Counted from the first letter of the stretch, positions 8,867 to 17,845 are shown. The stretch: DNA of 64,000 bases from Streptomyces sp. NBC_01317 (GCF_035961655.1 NZ_CP108393.1:6061001-6125000), one strand, 5' to 3'. A program made the numbers and translations. Notes: generated by a model from the sequence alone, not told the origin.

Positions 8867-10081
8867 TCACCCCCGCAGCGTCAAGGACTGCCCCGCCACC
8901 ACCAGCAGGACGTGTTCGCACTGCTCGGCGACCGCCGCGTTCAGGCGGCCCAGTTCGTCGCGGAACAGGCGGCCCGAGACGTGCGCCGGGACGATGCCCG
9001 AGCCGACCTCGTTCGTCACCAGGACCACCGTGCGCGGGGTCGCGCGGACCGCCGCGACCAGCTCCGCCGTCCGCTCCCGCAGCGCCCTGCGGCCGCCCGG
9101 CTCCCACGCCTCCTCGTTCCACGCGTCCACCCGGTCCATCGCGTCCGTCAGCCACAGCGACAGACAGTCGACCAGCAGCGGCGGCCCCTCCCGCGCGAGC
9201 AGCGGCACCAGGTCGCGGGTCTCGACCGTCTGCCAGCTGCCCGGCCTGCGCTCGCGGTGCGTCCGTACCCGCGCGTCCCACTCCGCGTCACCGTCCCGGC
9301 CGCCGCCGGTCGCCACGTACACCACCCCGGGGAACGTGGCCAGCCGCCGTTCCGCCTCCCACGACTTGCCGGACCGGGCCCCGCCCGTCACCAGCGTGCG
9401 GCGCGGCACCCGCGGCACCGCGCGGTACGCGCCGACCGACACCGTCGTCCCGTCCGGCACCGCCCGCGCGCCCGCCGCCGCGAGCCGCCGGTCCAGCTCG
9501 GCGCCGGGCGGTACGTCGTGGTCGAGGTGGACCGCGACGAGGTCCGTGGACGCCCCGATCGCCCCGTTCGCCCGCAGCCGCGCCACCGCGTCGGGACGGC
9601 CGGTCACATCGGCCGCCACCAGGTCGTACGGAGCCGTCGCCCCCCGGCCGGGACCGTCCGGGAGCCCGGCGGGCGCGCCGCCCGGCGGCAGGTACAGCAG
9701 GCGCTCGCCGCCGGGCGCCGTCACCTCGTACCCGGTGCCGGGCGCGTCCATCGCCAGCGCCCTGACCCGGTGCCCGCTGAGGAGCGTCAGCACCCGCCCG
9801 TCCGCGACCCGCCCCGCCGCGGGCAGCCCCACCGGCAGCTCCACGGCGGGCCCGTCGTGCGGATGGGTGAGCAGGACCTGCTGTACGCCCGCCAGGGAGT
9901 GCCCCGCGCGCGCGGCGGCCAGCGCGGCCCCGGGAGTGAGGTCGAGCAGCAGGACCCCGTCCACCAGCAGCGCCGTCGCGGCGCGGGCCAGGGCGCCGCG
10001 GGCGGTGGCGCAGGCGGCGCAGGGGCAGTCGGGGCGGGGGAGCCCGGCGGGGGCTCCGGTGCCGAGCAGAGTCAGTTCCAC
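8867..10081 (-). CDS. cobU: CobU-type adenosylcobinamide kinase/guanylyltransferase with N-terminal metallo-beta-lactamase-like domain
   Basis: This 404-residue fusion has a CobU domain in its C-terminal half (about 228-404). That half carries the P-loop GGARSGKS and the conserved VDCLSLWLTD and NEVGSGIVP motifs. CobU phosphorylates adenosylcobinamide and then attaches GMP, supplying the substrate for CobS. The N-terminal half (1-225) resembles PhnP-like metallo-beta-lactamase proteins (CPCAACATARG, then LLTHPHDGP). However, the HxHxDH zinc motif is incomplete: His73 and His75 are present, but Gly77 and Pro78 replace the Asp and His. The GTG at 10081 has GGGAGGA 8 nt upstream. The N-terminal domain may be a non-catalytic relic or a binding domain; this is inference. 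Confidence 0.9.
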   Translation of the reverse strand: MELTLLGTGAPAGLPRPDCPCAACATARGALARAATALLVDGVLLLDLTPGAALAAARAGHSLAGVQQVLLTHPHDGPAVELPVGLPAAGRVADGRVLTLLSGHRVRALAMDAPGTGYEVTAPGGERLLYLPPGGAPAGLPDGPGRGATAPYDLVAADVTGRPDAVARLRANGAIGASTDLVAVHLDHDVPPGAELDRRLAAAGARAVPDGTTVSVGAYRAVPRVPRRTLVTGGARSGKSWEAERRLATFPGVVYVATGGGRDGDAEWDARVRTHRERRPGSWQTVETRDLVPLLAREGPPLLVDCLSLWLTDAMDRVDAWNEEAWEPGGRRALRERTAELVAAVRATPRTVVLVTNEVGSGIVPAHVSGRLFRDELGRLNAAVAEQCEHVLLVVAGQSLTLRG

Positions 10082-10174
10082 GGAGATGATCCTCCCGTGT
10101 CGCCTCGTACGGTGCGCGCCCGGCTACGCTGCGGGCAGGAAGCTGATCAGTTGGGCAGGATCCGGGAGGCGCAC

Positions 10175-10486
10175 ATGGCGTGGACGTGGCGGTTCGAGAA
10201 GTCCGACGGGACAGAGGTCCCGCCGGCGGTGGAGCCCGAGGAGTTCACCACGCAGGGGGACGCCGAGTCCTGGATCGGTGAGGCGTGGAAGGAGCTGCTC
10301 GCGGGCGGCGCCGACCAGGTGCACCTCTTCGAGGACAGCACCAAGATCTACGGCCCGATGAGCCTGCACGCGGACCAGGCCGACGCGCCCGGCGAGGCGG
10401 AGCCCGAGGCCGACGCGGAGGCCGGCACCGCGTCCGACGCGAAGGCCGCGGACGAGGCCACCGACCAGGCCACCGACCAGGCCTGA
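10175..10486 (+). CDS. Small conserved acidic protein
   Basis: A 103-residue protein with no function that I recognise. The first 65 residues look folded (MAWTWRFEKSDGTEV, a WIGEAWKELL helix, then VHLFEDSTKIYGPM). The last 35 residues are an Ala/Glu/Asp-rich tail ending in two copies of ATDQ. The ATG at 10175 is chosen because GGGAGG stands 6 nt upstream; the frame is open for 1.3 kb before it, antisense to cobU. It is divergent from cobU with a 93-bp gap and has its own terminator. Similar proteins are widespread in streptomycetes as hypothetical proteins. Confidence 0.8.
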   Translation: MAWTWRFEKSDGTEVPPAVEPEEFTTQGDAESWIGEAWKELLAGGADQVHLFEDSTKIYGPMSLHADQADAPGEAEPEADAEAGTASDAKAADEATDQATDQA

Positions 10487-10502
10487 CCGGGTCCGGAGCG
10501 CG

Positions 10503-10540
10503 GGGCGCCTGAGGACCGGAAGGTCCACGGGCGCCCTTTC
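10503..10540 (+). terminator. Hairpin plus T-run after the small acidic gene
   Basis: GGGCGCC (10503-10509) pairs with GGCGCCC (10530-10536), with an inner GGACC/GGTCC pair around a GGAA loop, and the hairpin is followed by TTT. It separates this gene from the convergent HtrA gene. Confidence 0.8.
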
Positions 10541-10593
10541 CCCTGCCCCTGAACGCCTTGCCCCCGCATGCCGTACGCCCGCATGCCGTACGC

Positions 10594-11697
10594 CTACATC
10601 TCGCCGAGGGTGACGTTCGCCGTCCGGGTCGCGCCCTGGCGGATGTACGTCACCTGGACCTTCTCCCCGGGGCTGTCGGACGCGAGCGTCTCGGACAGCG
10701 ACTGGATCGTGGTGACCTGGTCGGCGCCCACCTTGGTGATGATGTCCCCGGCCTTGATCCCCGCGCCGGCCGCGGGCCCGCCCTTGGTGGCCGAGACGAC
10801 CGCCACCCCGGCGGGCTGGAAGTCGGTGCCGAGGAACGTACGGCCGGTGATCCCGAGGGCCGCCCGGCCCGAGTTGGTGACGCGCCCGCTCTTGATGATC
10901 TGCCCGGCGACGTTCTGCACCGTCGACCCGGGGATCGCGAACCCGATGCCCGGCGCGGCGCTGTCGCCCTCCTGGGGGTCGGTCGCGGCCAGGGTCGGGA
11001 TGCCGATGACCTCGCTGTCCAGGTTGACCAGCGCCCCGCCGCTGTTGCCCGGGTTGATCGCCGCCGACGTCTGCACCAGGTTGGCGATCGTCGCGCCCGT
11101 CCCGCCGCCCGAGTCGCTCTCGGTCACGGTCCTGCCGACCGCCGAGACGATGCCCTGGGTGACGCTGCTCGACAGGCCCAGCGGCGACCCCATGGCCAGC
11201 ACGATCTGACCGACCGCCACCTGGGAGGAGTCGCCGAACTTGGCCGCCTTGAGCCCGGAGGGGACGTTCGTCAACTTGATGACGGCGAGGTCCCCCTGCG
11301 GGAAGCTGGCGACCAGGCGCGCCTCCAGCGGCTGCTCCCGGGTGGCGACGGTGACCGCGAAGGTCTTCTGCGAGCCGACGACATGGGCGTTGGTGACGAT
11401 GTGGCCCTGGGTGTCGAAGATGACGCCGGAACCGAGCGCGTTCCCCGCGTCGATCTCGACGACCGACGGCAGCACGTTCTTGATGACGCTCTCGTAGGCG
11501 CTCTGGAGGTCGTTCTGGGCGCGCTCCACGGACGCGGCCCGGGCCGGAAGGTCGGCCCCGGCCACGTCGGCGGCCCCCGTGTCGTCGCGGCCCGAGTCGG
11601 TGCCCGAGCAGCCGGCGGCGAGGGCGACCGCGCAGATCCCGGCGGTCAGGGGCAGCAGCAGCCGGCGCGCACGGCCCCGGAGAAGGGAAGCATTCAT
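10594..11697 (-). CDS. HtrA/DegP-like trypsin-fold serine protease, lipoprotein
   Basis: A 367-residue envelope protease or chaperone that acts on misfolded exported proteins. The N terminus is a basic/hydrophobic signal ending in a lipobox, LAAGC with Cys30, so the mature protein is probably lipid-anchored outside the membrane. The chymotrypsin-fold domain (about 65-255) has the full catalytic triad: His105 (VTNAHVVG), Asp136 (QGDLAVIKL) and Ser219 (NPGNSGGAL). A single PDZ domain follows (about 270-365). Most Streptomyces HtrA proteins have a cytoplasmic N-terminal extension and one transmembrane helix; this one is the shorter lipoprotein form. It is convergent with the preceding gene and stands alone. 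Confidence 0.93.
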   Translation of the reverse strand: MNASLLRGRARRLLLPLTAGICAVALAAGCSGTDSGRDDTGAADVAGADLPARAASVERAQNDLQSAYESVIKNVLPSVVEIDAGNALGSGVIFDTQGHIVTNAHVVGSQKTFAVTVATREQPLEARLVASFPQGDLAVIKLTNVPSGLKAAKFGDSSQVAVGQIVLAMGSPLGLSSSVTQGIVSAVGRTVTESDSGGGTGATIANLVQTSAAINPGNSGGALVNLDSEVIGIPTLAATDPQEGDSAAPGIGFAIPGSTVQNVAGQIIKSGRVTNSGRAALGITGRTFLGTDFQPAGVAVVSATKGGPAAGAGIKAGDIITKVGADQVTTIQSLSETLASDSPGEKVQVTYIRQGATRTANVTLGEM

Positions 11698-11799
11698 GCC
11701 CGGAGTATCCCTTTTGTCCGCAGGGTGGCGCCTGCGGTACGCGGCCGATCAGGGGGTGCCGTCCACCCGCCGGGTCCGGCTCACCCGGCCGCCGCCGCC

Positions 11800-13584
11800 C
11801 TACCGCGCCGACGCGAGGAACTGAGTGGCCGCCAGCTCCCCGTACAGCGGATCCTCCGCCACCAGCTGCTCGTGCGTGCCCACCGCCCGTACCTTCCCCG
11901 CGTCCATCACCACGATCCGGTCCGCGAGCGTGACCGTGGACAGCCGGTGCGCCACCACCAGCACCGTCACCTCACGGGCCGCCTCCGCCACGACGTCCCG
12001 CAGCGCCATCTCGTTGACCGCGTCCAGCTGCGAGGTCGCCTCGTCCAGGAGCAGCAGCCGCGGCCCCCGCAGCAGCGCCCGCGCGATCGCCACCCGCTGG
12101 CGCTCCCCGCCCGACAGCTTCGACCCCCGGTGGCCGACCAGCGTCTCCAGGCCGTCCGGCAGCCGCGCCACGAGCCCGTCGAGCCGGGACCGCAGGAGCA
12201 CGTTCCGTATCGCCTCCTCGGAGGCGTCCGGCGCGGCGAAGACCAGATTCTCCCGCAGCGTCCCGGCGAGTACGGGGGCGTCCTGCTCGACGTAGCCGAT
12301 GGCGGCCCGCAACGTGGCGAGCGGCCAGTCACGGACGTCCTTCCCGTCGACCAGGACCCGGCCGCCGGTCGCCTCGTAGAACCGCTCGATCAGGCCGAAC
12401 ACCGTGGTCTTGCCCGCGCCCGACGGGCCGACGAAGGCGGTCATGCCGGGGCCCGGCACCTCGAAGGAGACGCCGTGATGGACGTACGGCAGATCCTCGC
12501 GGTACCGGAAGGTGACGTCCTCGAAGGTGACCGAGGCGGCGCCCCCCGCGCCTGCCGGTATCACCCCGGCCGGGTCCACCAGGGACTCCTCCTCCGTCTC
12601 CAGCCGCTCCGCCTGCGTGATCCGGGCGACGGCGGCCGAGCCGACCTGGTACTGCGTCACGGCGTTGACCAGCTTCGACACCGGATCGATCAGATAGAAC
12701 AGGAACAGCAGGAAGGCGATGAGCGTCGACACGGAGATCGCCCCCGACGCCACCCGCGCCCCGCCGATGCCCAGCACCGCCAGGAACGACACCTGCACGG
12801 CGAGCCCGACCGAGGTGGACGCCACGGACTGCCACTTCGCGGACCGGACGCCGTGCCGCCACGCCTCCTGGGCCGCCGCCTCCACCACGGCGCTCTCCCG
12901 TTCCTCCGCGCCGGACGCCTTGACCGTACGGAACGCGCCGAACGCCCGCTCCAGCACGGTCGATATCTCCCCGACCGCCTCCTGGGACCGCCGGGTCGCC
13001 TCCGCGATCCTCGGCATCACCAGCGCGACGGCCCCGCCGATCAGCACGATCACACCGAGGGTCACCCCGAGCAGCACCACGTCCATCACGCCCATCAGGA
13101 CGATCGTCGCCACGAACGCGAGACCGCCGGTGGCCGCCATGACGATCGACTGGGTCGTCACCGCGCGCAGCAGGGTGGTGTCCGACGTGACGCGTGACAT
13201 CAGGTCGCCCGGCTGGGTGCGCTCCACCTCCGGGAGCCGCAGCCGCAGCAGCCGTCCGATCAGGGTCCGCCGCGCGGCGAGGACGACGGACTCGGCGGTC
13301 CGCTCCAGCAGGTACGAGCCCACCGACTCGACGGCCGTGCCGAACAGCACCAGCCCGGTGAGCAGCAGCAGGATCCCCGTGATCGACCCGTCCTCGCCGA
13401 GCCGGTCGACCAGAGCCTTCGCCGCGAGCGGCTGGGCCAGGCCGGTGGCGGCGCCGACGAGCGCGAGGAACGCGCCCAGGGCCACGACGCGGCGGTGCGG
13501 GCGGAAATGGCGGTGGAGGGCGCGCCAGGTCTCACGGCCGGACAGCTCGGGCGGGGTGTCCACGCCGCTCTCGATTCCACTCAC
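11800..13584 (-). CDS. ABC exporter, fused permease and ATPase
   Basis: A 594-residue half-transporter of the ABCB/MsbA type that would act as a dimer to export a substrate. The transmembrane domain (about 30-315) has six helices. The nucleotide-binding domain (about 350-590) carries Walker [10 protein letters not shown] (386-394), signature LSGGERQR (490-497), Walker B LLLLDEAT (510-517) and the switch His546. The GTG at 13584 has no obvious ribosome site, so a later start cannot be excluded. It is alone in its strand segment, 53 nt from the methyltransferase gene. The substrate is unknown: lipids, peptides and drugs are all possible for this class. Confidence 0.93.
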   Translation of the reverse strand: MSGIESGVDTPPELSGRETWRALHRHFRPHRRVVALGAFLALVGAATGLAQPLAAKALVDRLGEDGSITGILLLLTGLVLFGTAVESVGSYLLERTAESVVLAARRTLIGRLLRLRLPEVERTQPGDLMSRVTSDTTLLRAVTTQSIVMAATGGLAFVATIVLMGVMDVVLLGVTLGVIVLIGGAVALVMPRIAEATRRSQEAVGEISTVLERAFGAFRTVKASGAEERESAVVEAAAQEAWRHGVRSAKWQSVASTSVGLAVQVSFLAVLGIGGARVASGAISVSTLIAFLLFLFYLIDPVSKLVNAVTQYQVGSAAVARITQAERLETEEESLVDPAGVIPAGAGGAASVTFEDVTFRYREDLPYVHHGVSFEVPGPGMTAFVGPSGAGKTTVFGLIERFYEATGGRVLVDGKDVRDWPLATLRAAIGYVEQDAPVLAGTLRENLVFAAPDASEEAIRNVLLRSRLDGLVARLPDGLETLVGHRGSKLSGGERQRVAIARALLRGPRLLLLDEATSQLDAVNEMALRDVVAEAAREVTVLVVAHRLSTVTLADRIVVMDAGKVRAVGTHEQLVAEDPLYGELAATQFLASAR

Positions 13585-13637
13585 GCCGGTGAGGACGCGG
13601 CACGGGGGTCCGTACCTGACTCACGTCCCGGCCGGTT

Positions 13638-14435
13638 TCAGCCCCGTACGCCACACAGATGGAGCAGCGCGGCGACCCTCCGGTACGGCTCCGTCCGCCC
13701 CGCGCGGTCCTCCGCGGCCAGCAGCCGCTCCAGGTCGCCGTCGTCCGGGGGCGGGGTGCCGTTCGGGGCGAGGTCCGTGAAGACCCGTACCCCGTACCAG
13801 GCGTGCAGCGGCGCGGCGATCCCCGCGAGCGTCGCCGTCAGGGCGTCGAGCCGGTCCGCGCGGACCTGGACACCCAGGCGGTTGGTGTACGTGTCCGTTT
13901 CGAAGGCGTTCAGCGCCCCCGGCCAGTCCCCGGCGAGGCCGGGGCGCAGCGCGAGCGCGTCCGCGTTCCTCACCAGTAACGAGAGCAGACCGCCGGACGC
14001 CAGCATCCTGGCCAGCCCCGCGAGCATCGCGTCGGGCTCCCGGACGTACATCAGCACGCCGTGGCAGAGCACCACGTCGAAGCTGCCGGGCAGGAAGTGG
14101 ACCCCGGTCTCCAGGCCGTCGCCCTCGATCAGCGTGACGCGCTCACGTATCCCCGCGGGCTCGCCCGCGAGCGCCTCGCGGGCCGTCGCCAGCATGTCCC
14201 CGTCGGACTCCAGGCCGGTCACCGTGTGCCCGGCGCGCGCCAGCCGCAGGGCCTGCGTGCCCTGGCCCATGCCGACGTCGAGGATCCTCAGCCGCTGCCC
14301 CACCGGGTAGCGGGCCGCGATCTGCTCGTCCAGCTGCCGTGCCACCAGTTCCTGGCGGACGACGTTGCGTACCCCTCCGAGCCCGGCGAGCCAGCCTTTC
14401 GAGGCTCCCGCGAAACCGGAGACTCCGCTGCTCAG
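13638..14435 (-). CDS. Class I SAM-dependent methyltransferase (CmoM/SmtA-like)
   Basis: The protein has the SAM-binding motif ILDVGMGQGTQALRLA and the downstream acidic GLESD and post-motif VVLCHGVLMYV. The segment before motif I (GASKGWLAGLGGVRNVVRQ) and the end (YGVRVFTD) recall the CmoM/SmtA family, which methylates a wobble-uridine modification in tRNA in E. coli; the equivalent target here is inference. The start is uncertain. The conserved N-terminal segment requires an initiation site upstream of GVSGFAGASKG, and the only codon available near the DUF3043 stop is CTG at 14435, giving a CTGA overlap. The next ATG (14576) would overlap that gene by 145 nt. Confidence 0.8.
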   Translation of the reverse strand: MSSGVSGFAGASKGWLAGLGGVRNVVRQELVARQLDEQIAARYPVGQRLRILDVGMGQGTQALRLARAGHTVTGLESDGDMLATAREALAGEPAGIRERVTLIEGDGLETGVHFLPGSFDVVLCHGVLMYVREPDAMLAGLARMLASGGLLSLLVRNADALALRPGLAGDWPGALNAFETDTYTNRLGVQVRADRLDALTATLAGIAAPLHAWYGVRVFTDLAPNGTPPPDDGDLERLLAAEDRAGRTEPYRRVAALLHLCGVRG

Positions 14436-15022
14436 GGCCGCTGTCCGCGCTTGACCTGCGGCTTCGGCAGACGCAGGCGGCGCATCTGGAGCGTACGCAT
14501 CAGCCCGTAGGCCACCGCGCCCCGCTTGGGGGTGTCGGGGAAGCGCTCCGCCAGCTGCTTCTTCAGCCGCAGCCACAGGCCGATCGAGTCGACGACGATC
14601 AGCACGATCACGCCGAGCCAGAGCAGCAGCGCGATGTTCTGGAGCGAACCCACCCGGACCATGCTCAGGACCAGGATCACCACCGCGAGCGGCAGGAAGA
14701 ACTCCGCCATGCAGAAGCGTGAGTCCACGTAGTCGCGGACATAGCGGCGCACCGGGCCCTTGTCGCGGGCCGGCAGGAACCGCTCGTCGCCACTGGCCAG
14801 CGCGGCGCGCTGGCGGGCCATGTCGGTGCGGCGCGCCTCGCGCTGCTGCTTCATGGCCGACTTGCGGTCGGTCGGCGTCGAGGCACGCCGCCGCTGCGAC
14901 TGTGCCTCACTGCGCTTCGGGGTCGGGCGGCCCTTGGGGGCCTGCGGGTCGCGGGTCTGCGTGGAGAGGTCCGACGTCACCTGAGTGGCGGCCTTCTCTG
15001 TATTGGCGCGGCTACGGAACAC
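14432..15022 (-). CDS. DUF3043 membrane protein
   Basis: A 196-residue conserved actinobacterial protein of unknown role. The first 95 residues are highly charged and Gln/Arg-rich (PTPKRSEAQSQRRR, QREARRTDMARQ). A conserved patch RDKGPVRRYVRDYVDSRF comes next, followed by two hydrophobic helices (about 118-136 and 142-161) and a basic tail. I take the GTG at 15022 (VFRSRANTEK), matching the usual N terminus of this family as I recall it. It overlaps the methyltransferase start by 4 nt, so the two are probably one transcript. It is divergent from pspA across a 302-bp region. Confidence 0.85.
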   Translation of the reverse strand: MFRSRANTEKAATQVTSDLSTQTRDPQAPKGRPTPKRSEAQSQRRRASTPTDRKSAMKQQREARRTDMARQRAALASGDERFLPARDKGPVRRYVRDYVDSRFCMAEFFLPLAVVILVLSMVRVGSLQNIALLLWLGVIVLIVVDSIGLWLRLKKQLAERFPDTPKRGAVAYGLMRTLQMRRLRLPKPQVKRGQRP

Positions 15023-15324
15023 AAAGCCCAAGGGTACGGGGTGTCGCGGTTGGGCCCCACCCCCGCGGGGAACGATCCCGCAACAGCGGACGTCTCTACC
15101 GGTACAGACGCGGACTTTGTCCGTTCCGGGCCTGTTGTGCGCATGTTGTACCTGAGTTTCCTCAGGGTCACCTACTCCTCGCGCCTGACCGGATCGGGGA
15201 ACAGTCGTCCTTGGGGAGGAGCGCATTCGCCTCCGAACAGTGCGGTAATAGAGACAGGGCCCGTACTGTGGGTTCTGTTGAAGTGCTGGATCTCACGTCC
15301 GTCAGAAGGGGGCGCGCGAAGCCC
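15023..15324. other. Divergent intergenic region between the DUF3043 gene and pspA
   Basis: This 302-bp gap has no credible ORF. It holds a candidate ECF-type promoter pointing at pspA (15069-15095) and a small inverted repeat, CCTGAG-TTTC-CTCAGG (15151-15166). The upstream half is GC-rich and the segment near 15245-15300 is less so. Promoters for both neighbours must lie here; I could not place the one for the DUF3043 gene. Confidence 0.6.
15069..15095 (+). promoter_or_regulatory. Candidate ECF-sigma (SigE-like) promoter for pspA
   Basis: GGAAC at 15069-15073 and CGTCT at 15091-15095 are separated by 17 nt, the layout of cell-envelope-stress ECF promoters in Streptomyces. It would give a leader of about 220 nt. 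It is a pattern match only. Confidence 0.4.
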
Positions 15325-16110
15325 ATGAGCGGTGTCATGAAGCGTATGGGGATGATCTTCCGCGCGAAGGCAAACAAGGCCCTTGACCGGGCCGAGGATC
15401 CGCGCGAGACCCTCGATTACTCGTACCAGAAGCAGCTCGAACTGCTCCAGAAGGTGCGGCGTGGTGTGGCCGACGTGGCTACCTCGCGCAAGCGCCTGGA
15501 GCTTCAGCTGAACCAGCTCCAGGGGCAGTCGACCAAGCTGGAGGACCAGGGCCGCAAGGCGCTGGCGCTCGGCCGCGAGGACCTGGCGCGTGAGGCGCTG
15601 TCCCGCCGCGCCGCGCTCCAGCAGCAGGTCACCGACCTGGAGACGCAGCACACCACGCTCCAGGGCGAGGAGGAGAAGCTCACGCTCGCCGCGCAGCGCC
15701 TCCAGACCAAGGTCGACGCCTTCCGTACGAAGAAGGAGACGATCAAGGCCACGTACACGGCCGCGCAGGCGCAGACCCGGATCGGGGAGGCCTTCTCGGG
15801 CATCTCCGAGGAGATGGGCGACGTCGGCATGGCGATCCAGCGGGCCGAGGACAAGACGGCCCAGCTCCAGGCCAGGGCGGGCGCGATCGACGAGCTGCTC
15901 GCGTCGGGCGCGCTGGAGGACCAGTCGGGCGTGGCGCGGGACGACATCGCCGCCGAGCTGGACCGGATCTCCGGTGGTACGGATGTGGAGCTGGAGCTCC
16001 AGCGCATGAAGGCGGAGCTCGCCGGCGGTTCGCCTCAGCAGGCGATCGAGGGCGGCCAGGGCGACAAGCAGGACGCCCCCCAGAACCCGGACAAATTCAA
16101 CAAACAGTAG
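15325..16110 (+). CDS. pspA: Phage shock protein A (PspA/IM30 family)
   Basis: This 261-residue ESCRT-III-like membrane-remodelling protein binds and stabilises the stressed cytoplasmic membrane. After an amphipathic N-terminal helix (MSGVMKRMGMIFRAKANKAL) the protein is almost continuous coiled coil to about residue 225, with the conserved EDPRETLDYSYQKQ segment. A polar Gln/Gly/Asp-rich tail closes it. The ATG at 15325 has a GGGGG run about 12 nt upstream; a second ATG four codons on is possible. The PspA-associated protein gene follows 9 nt later, so they form an operon. A two-component system lies just beyond, after a terminator. Confidence 0.94.
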   Translation: MSGVMKRMGMIFRAKANKALDRAEDPRETLDYSYQKQLELLQKVRRGVADVATSRKRLELQLNQLQGQSTKLEDQGRKALALGREDLAREALSRRAALQQQVTDLETQHTTLQGEEEKLTLAAQRLQTKVDAFRTKKETIKATYTAAQAQTRIGEAFSGISEEMGDVGMAIQRAEDKTAQLQARAGAIDELLASGALEDQSGVARDDIAAELDRISGGTDVELELQRMKAELAGGSPQQAIEGGQGDKQDAPQNPDKFNKQ

Positions 16111-16119
16111 GGGCTCGTC

Positions 16120-16401
16120 ATGATCGTACGGATCATGGGGGAGGGTCAGGTGAAGCTGGCGGACAGCCACCTGGCCGAACTGAACACACTGGACGACGAA
16201 CTGCTGGCCGAGGTCAGGGGCGGCGACGAGGACGGCTTCCGCCGTACCTTCCACGCCCTCCTGGGCAAGGTCCGAGAGCTGGGCGAGCCACTGGCGGACG
16301 ACACTCTGGAGCCGTCGGGGCTGATCCTGCCGGCGCCGGGCGCGACGCTGGACGAGGTCCGCGCGCTGCTCAACGACGACGGCCTGATCCCGTCGGTCTG
16401 A
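16120..16401 (+). CDS. PspA-associated protein PspAA
   Basis: A 93-residue partner protein that commonly follows pspA in actinobacteria and cyanobacteria. It begins MIVRIMGEGQVKLADSHLAELNTLDDEL and has the typical acidic, helical PspAA layout, with no membrane segment. The ATG at 16120 lies 9 nt after the pspA stop, implying translational coupling. The family is thought to modulate PspA or its membrane partners; the mechanism is not established. A terminator hairpin follows at 16435. Confidence 0.85.
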   Translation: MIVRIMGEGQVKLADSHLAELNTLDDELLAEVRGGDEDGFRRTFHALLGKVRELGEPLADDTLEPSGLILPAPGATLDEVRALLNDDGLIPSV

Positions 16402-16434
16402 ACAGATCCTGTCCGAGGCGTCCCGCACCTCGGC

Positions 16435-16460
16435 CGCCCCACGCCTCCAGGTGTGGGGCG
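16435..16460 (+). terminator. Hairpin after the pspA operon
   Basis: Perfect 8-bp arms CGCCCCAC (16435-16442) and GTGGGGCG (16453-16460) enclose a 10-nt loop 33 nt past the PspAA stop. Confidence 0.6.
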
Positions 16461-16513
16461 CCATGCTTTCCGCGGCGGCTCCCGCGCTTCCCGCACCCCG
16501 TACCGTGGCCCAG

Positions 16514-17845
16514 GTGACGACGACCTCCCTCGGCACCGCGTTCACGCGCTCCCGGACCTGGGCCCGCGCGCATCCCCTCGCGCCCGACGGTGTCCTCGCC
16601 GCCGCCGTCTTCGTCGCCATGCTGGTCGGTTCCTTCGCCGATCCGAGCACCGGCCACAACACCCCCACCTTCGGCACCCGCAGCCCCACCGTCCTCAGCG
16701 TCTGCCTGATGCTCCTCGGCGCCTGCCTGATCGTCCTGCGCCGCCGCGCCCCCATGCCCGTCCTGCTGTGCGCCGGCGCGGTCACCGCTGTGGAACTGGT
16801 CACCGGCGACCCCCCGGCCCCCGTCGTCGTCAGCGCCGTCGTCGCGCTCTACACCGTCGCCGCCCACACCGACCGCCCCACCACCTGGCGGGTCGGCCTC
16901 GCCACCATGACCGTCCTCACCGCCGCCGCGATGTGCTTCGGCTCAGGACCCTGGTATGCCCAGGCGAACCTCGCGATCTTCGCCTGGAGCGGCATGGCGT
17001 GCGCGGCTGGGGACGCCGTACGGAGCCGGCGCGCCTTCATCGACGCGATACGCGAGCGGGCCGAACGCGCGGAACGGACCCGCGAGGAGGAGGCCCGCCG
17101 CCGCGTCGCCGAGGAACGCCTCCGTATCGCCCGCGACCTCCACGACGTCGTCGCGCACCACATCGCCCTGGTCAACGTCCAGGCGGGCGTCGCCTCCCAC
17201 GTCATGGACAAGCGCCCCGACCAGGCCAAGGAAGCCCTCGCCCACGTACGGGAGGCCAGCCGCTCCGCGCTCAACGAGCTGCGCGCCACCGTCGGGCTGC
17301 TGCGCCAGTCCGGCGACCCGGAGGCGCCCACCGAGCCGGCCCCCGGACTCGCGCACGTCGACGGGCTCCTGGAGACCTTCCGCAACGCGGGCCTGCCCGT
17401 CACCTTCGCGGCCGGCGAGGGCGTCCCGCGCCTGCCCGCCGCCGTCGACCTCGCCGCGTACCGGATCATCCAGGAGGCCCTGACCAACACGCGGAAGCAC
17501 GCGGGCCCCGGCGCCAGGGCAGAGGTGAGTGTCGTACGGGTCGGCCCCACGATCGAGGTCACCGTGCTCGACAACGGCGAAGGCACCGGCGAACCGGCCG
17601 ACGGCAGCGGCCACGGCCTCCTCGGCATGCGCGAACGCGTCACCGCGCTCGGCGGCGCCCTCACCGCGGGACCCCGCTACGGGGGCGGCTTCCGCACCCA
17701 GGCCATACTCCCGGTGAAGGGGCACCTCCAGGCGCCCCCCGCGACGCCGCCCGCGCGGACCGCCTCCGTACCGCCCCCACCCACCGCGCCACCCGTGCCA
17801 CCGGCACGGACCGCGCCCACCGCGCCCACCGGGGAGACCGCATGA
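16514..17845 (+). CDS. Sensor histidine kinase, NarL-type (HisKA_3)
   Basis: A 443-residue membrane sensor kinase. Its N-terminal third has about five hydrophobic helices with short loops, so it probably senses within the membrane. The dimerisation/phosphoacceptor box RIARDLHDVVAHHIALV carries the His. The ATPase domain has the N-box AYRIIQEALTNTRKHA and G-boxes DNGEGTG and GHGLLGMRERV. The C-terminal 40 residues are a Pro/Ala/Thr tail. The start is uncertain (GTG at 16451, 16505 or 16514). I take 16514 because TACCGT, a possible -10 hexamer, sits 7 nt upstream, as in leaderless genes. It overlaps its response regulator by ATGA. Confidence 0.9.
   Translation: MTTTSLGTAFTRSRTWARAHPLAPDGVLAAAVFVAMLVGSFADPSTGHNTPTFGTRSPTVLSVCLMLLGACLIVLRRRAPMPVLLCAGAVTAVELVTGDPPAPVVVSAVVALYTVAAHTDRPTTWRVGLATMTVLTAAAMCFGSGPWYAQANLAIFAWSGMACAAGDAVRSRRAFIDAIRERAERAERTREEEARRRVAEERLRIARDLHDVVAHHIALVNVQAGVASHVMDKRPDQAKEALAHVREASRSALNELRATVGLLRQSGDPEAPTEPAPGLAHVDGLLETFRNAGLPVTFAAGEGVPRLPAAVDLAAYRIIQEALTNTRKHAGPGARAEVSVVRVGPTIEVTVLDNGEGTGEPADGSGHGLLGMRERVTALGGALTAGPRYGGGFRTQAILPVKGHLQAPPATPPARTASVPPPPTAPPVPPARTAPTAPTGETA

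Noticed and set aside
10566..10596. Direct repeat of GCATGCCGTACGC near the htrA stop
   Set aside because: Only two short copies, partly inside coding sequence; no palindrome or context suggesting function.
14719..15324. N-terminal extension of the pspA frame
   Set aside because: The extension runs over the DUF3043 gene and its promoter; PspA proteins start at the amphipathic helix encoded from 15325.
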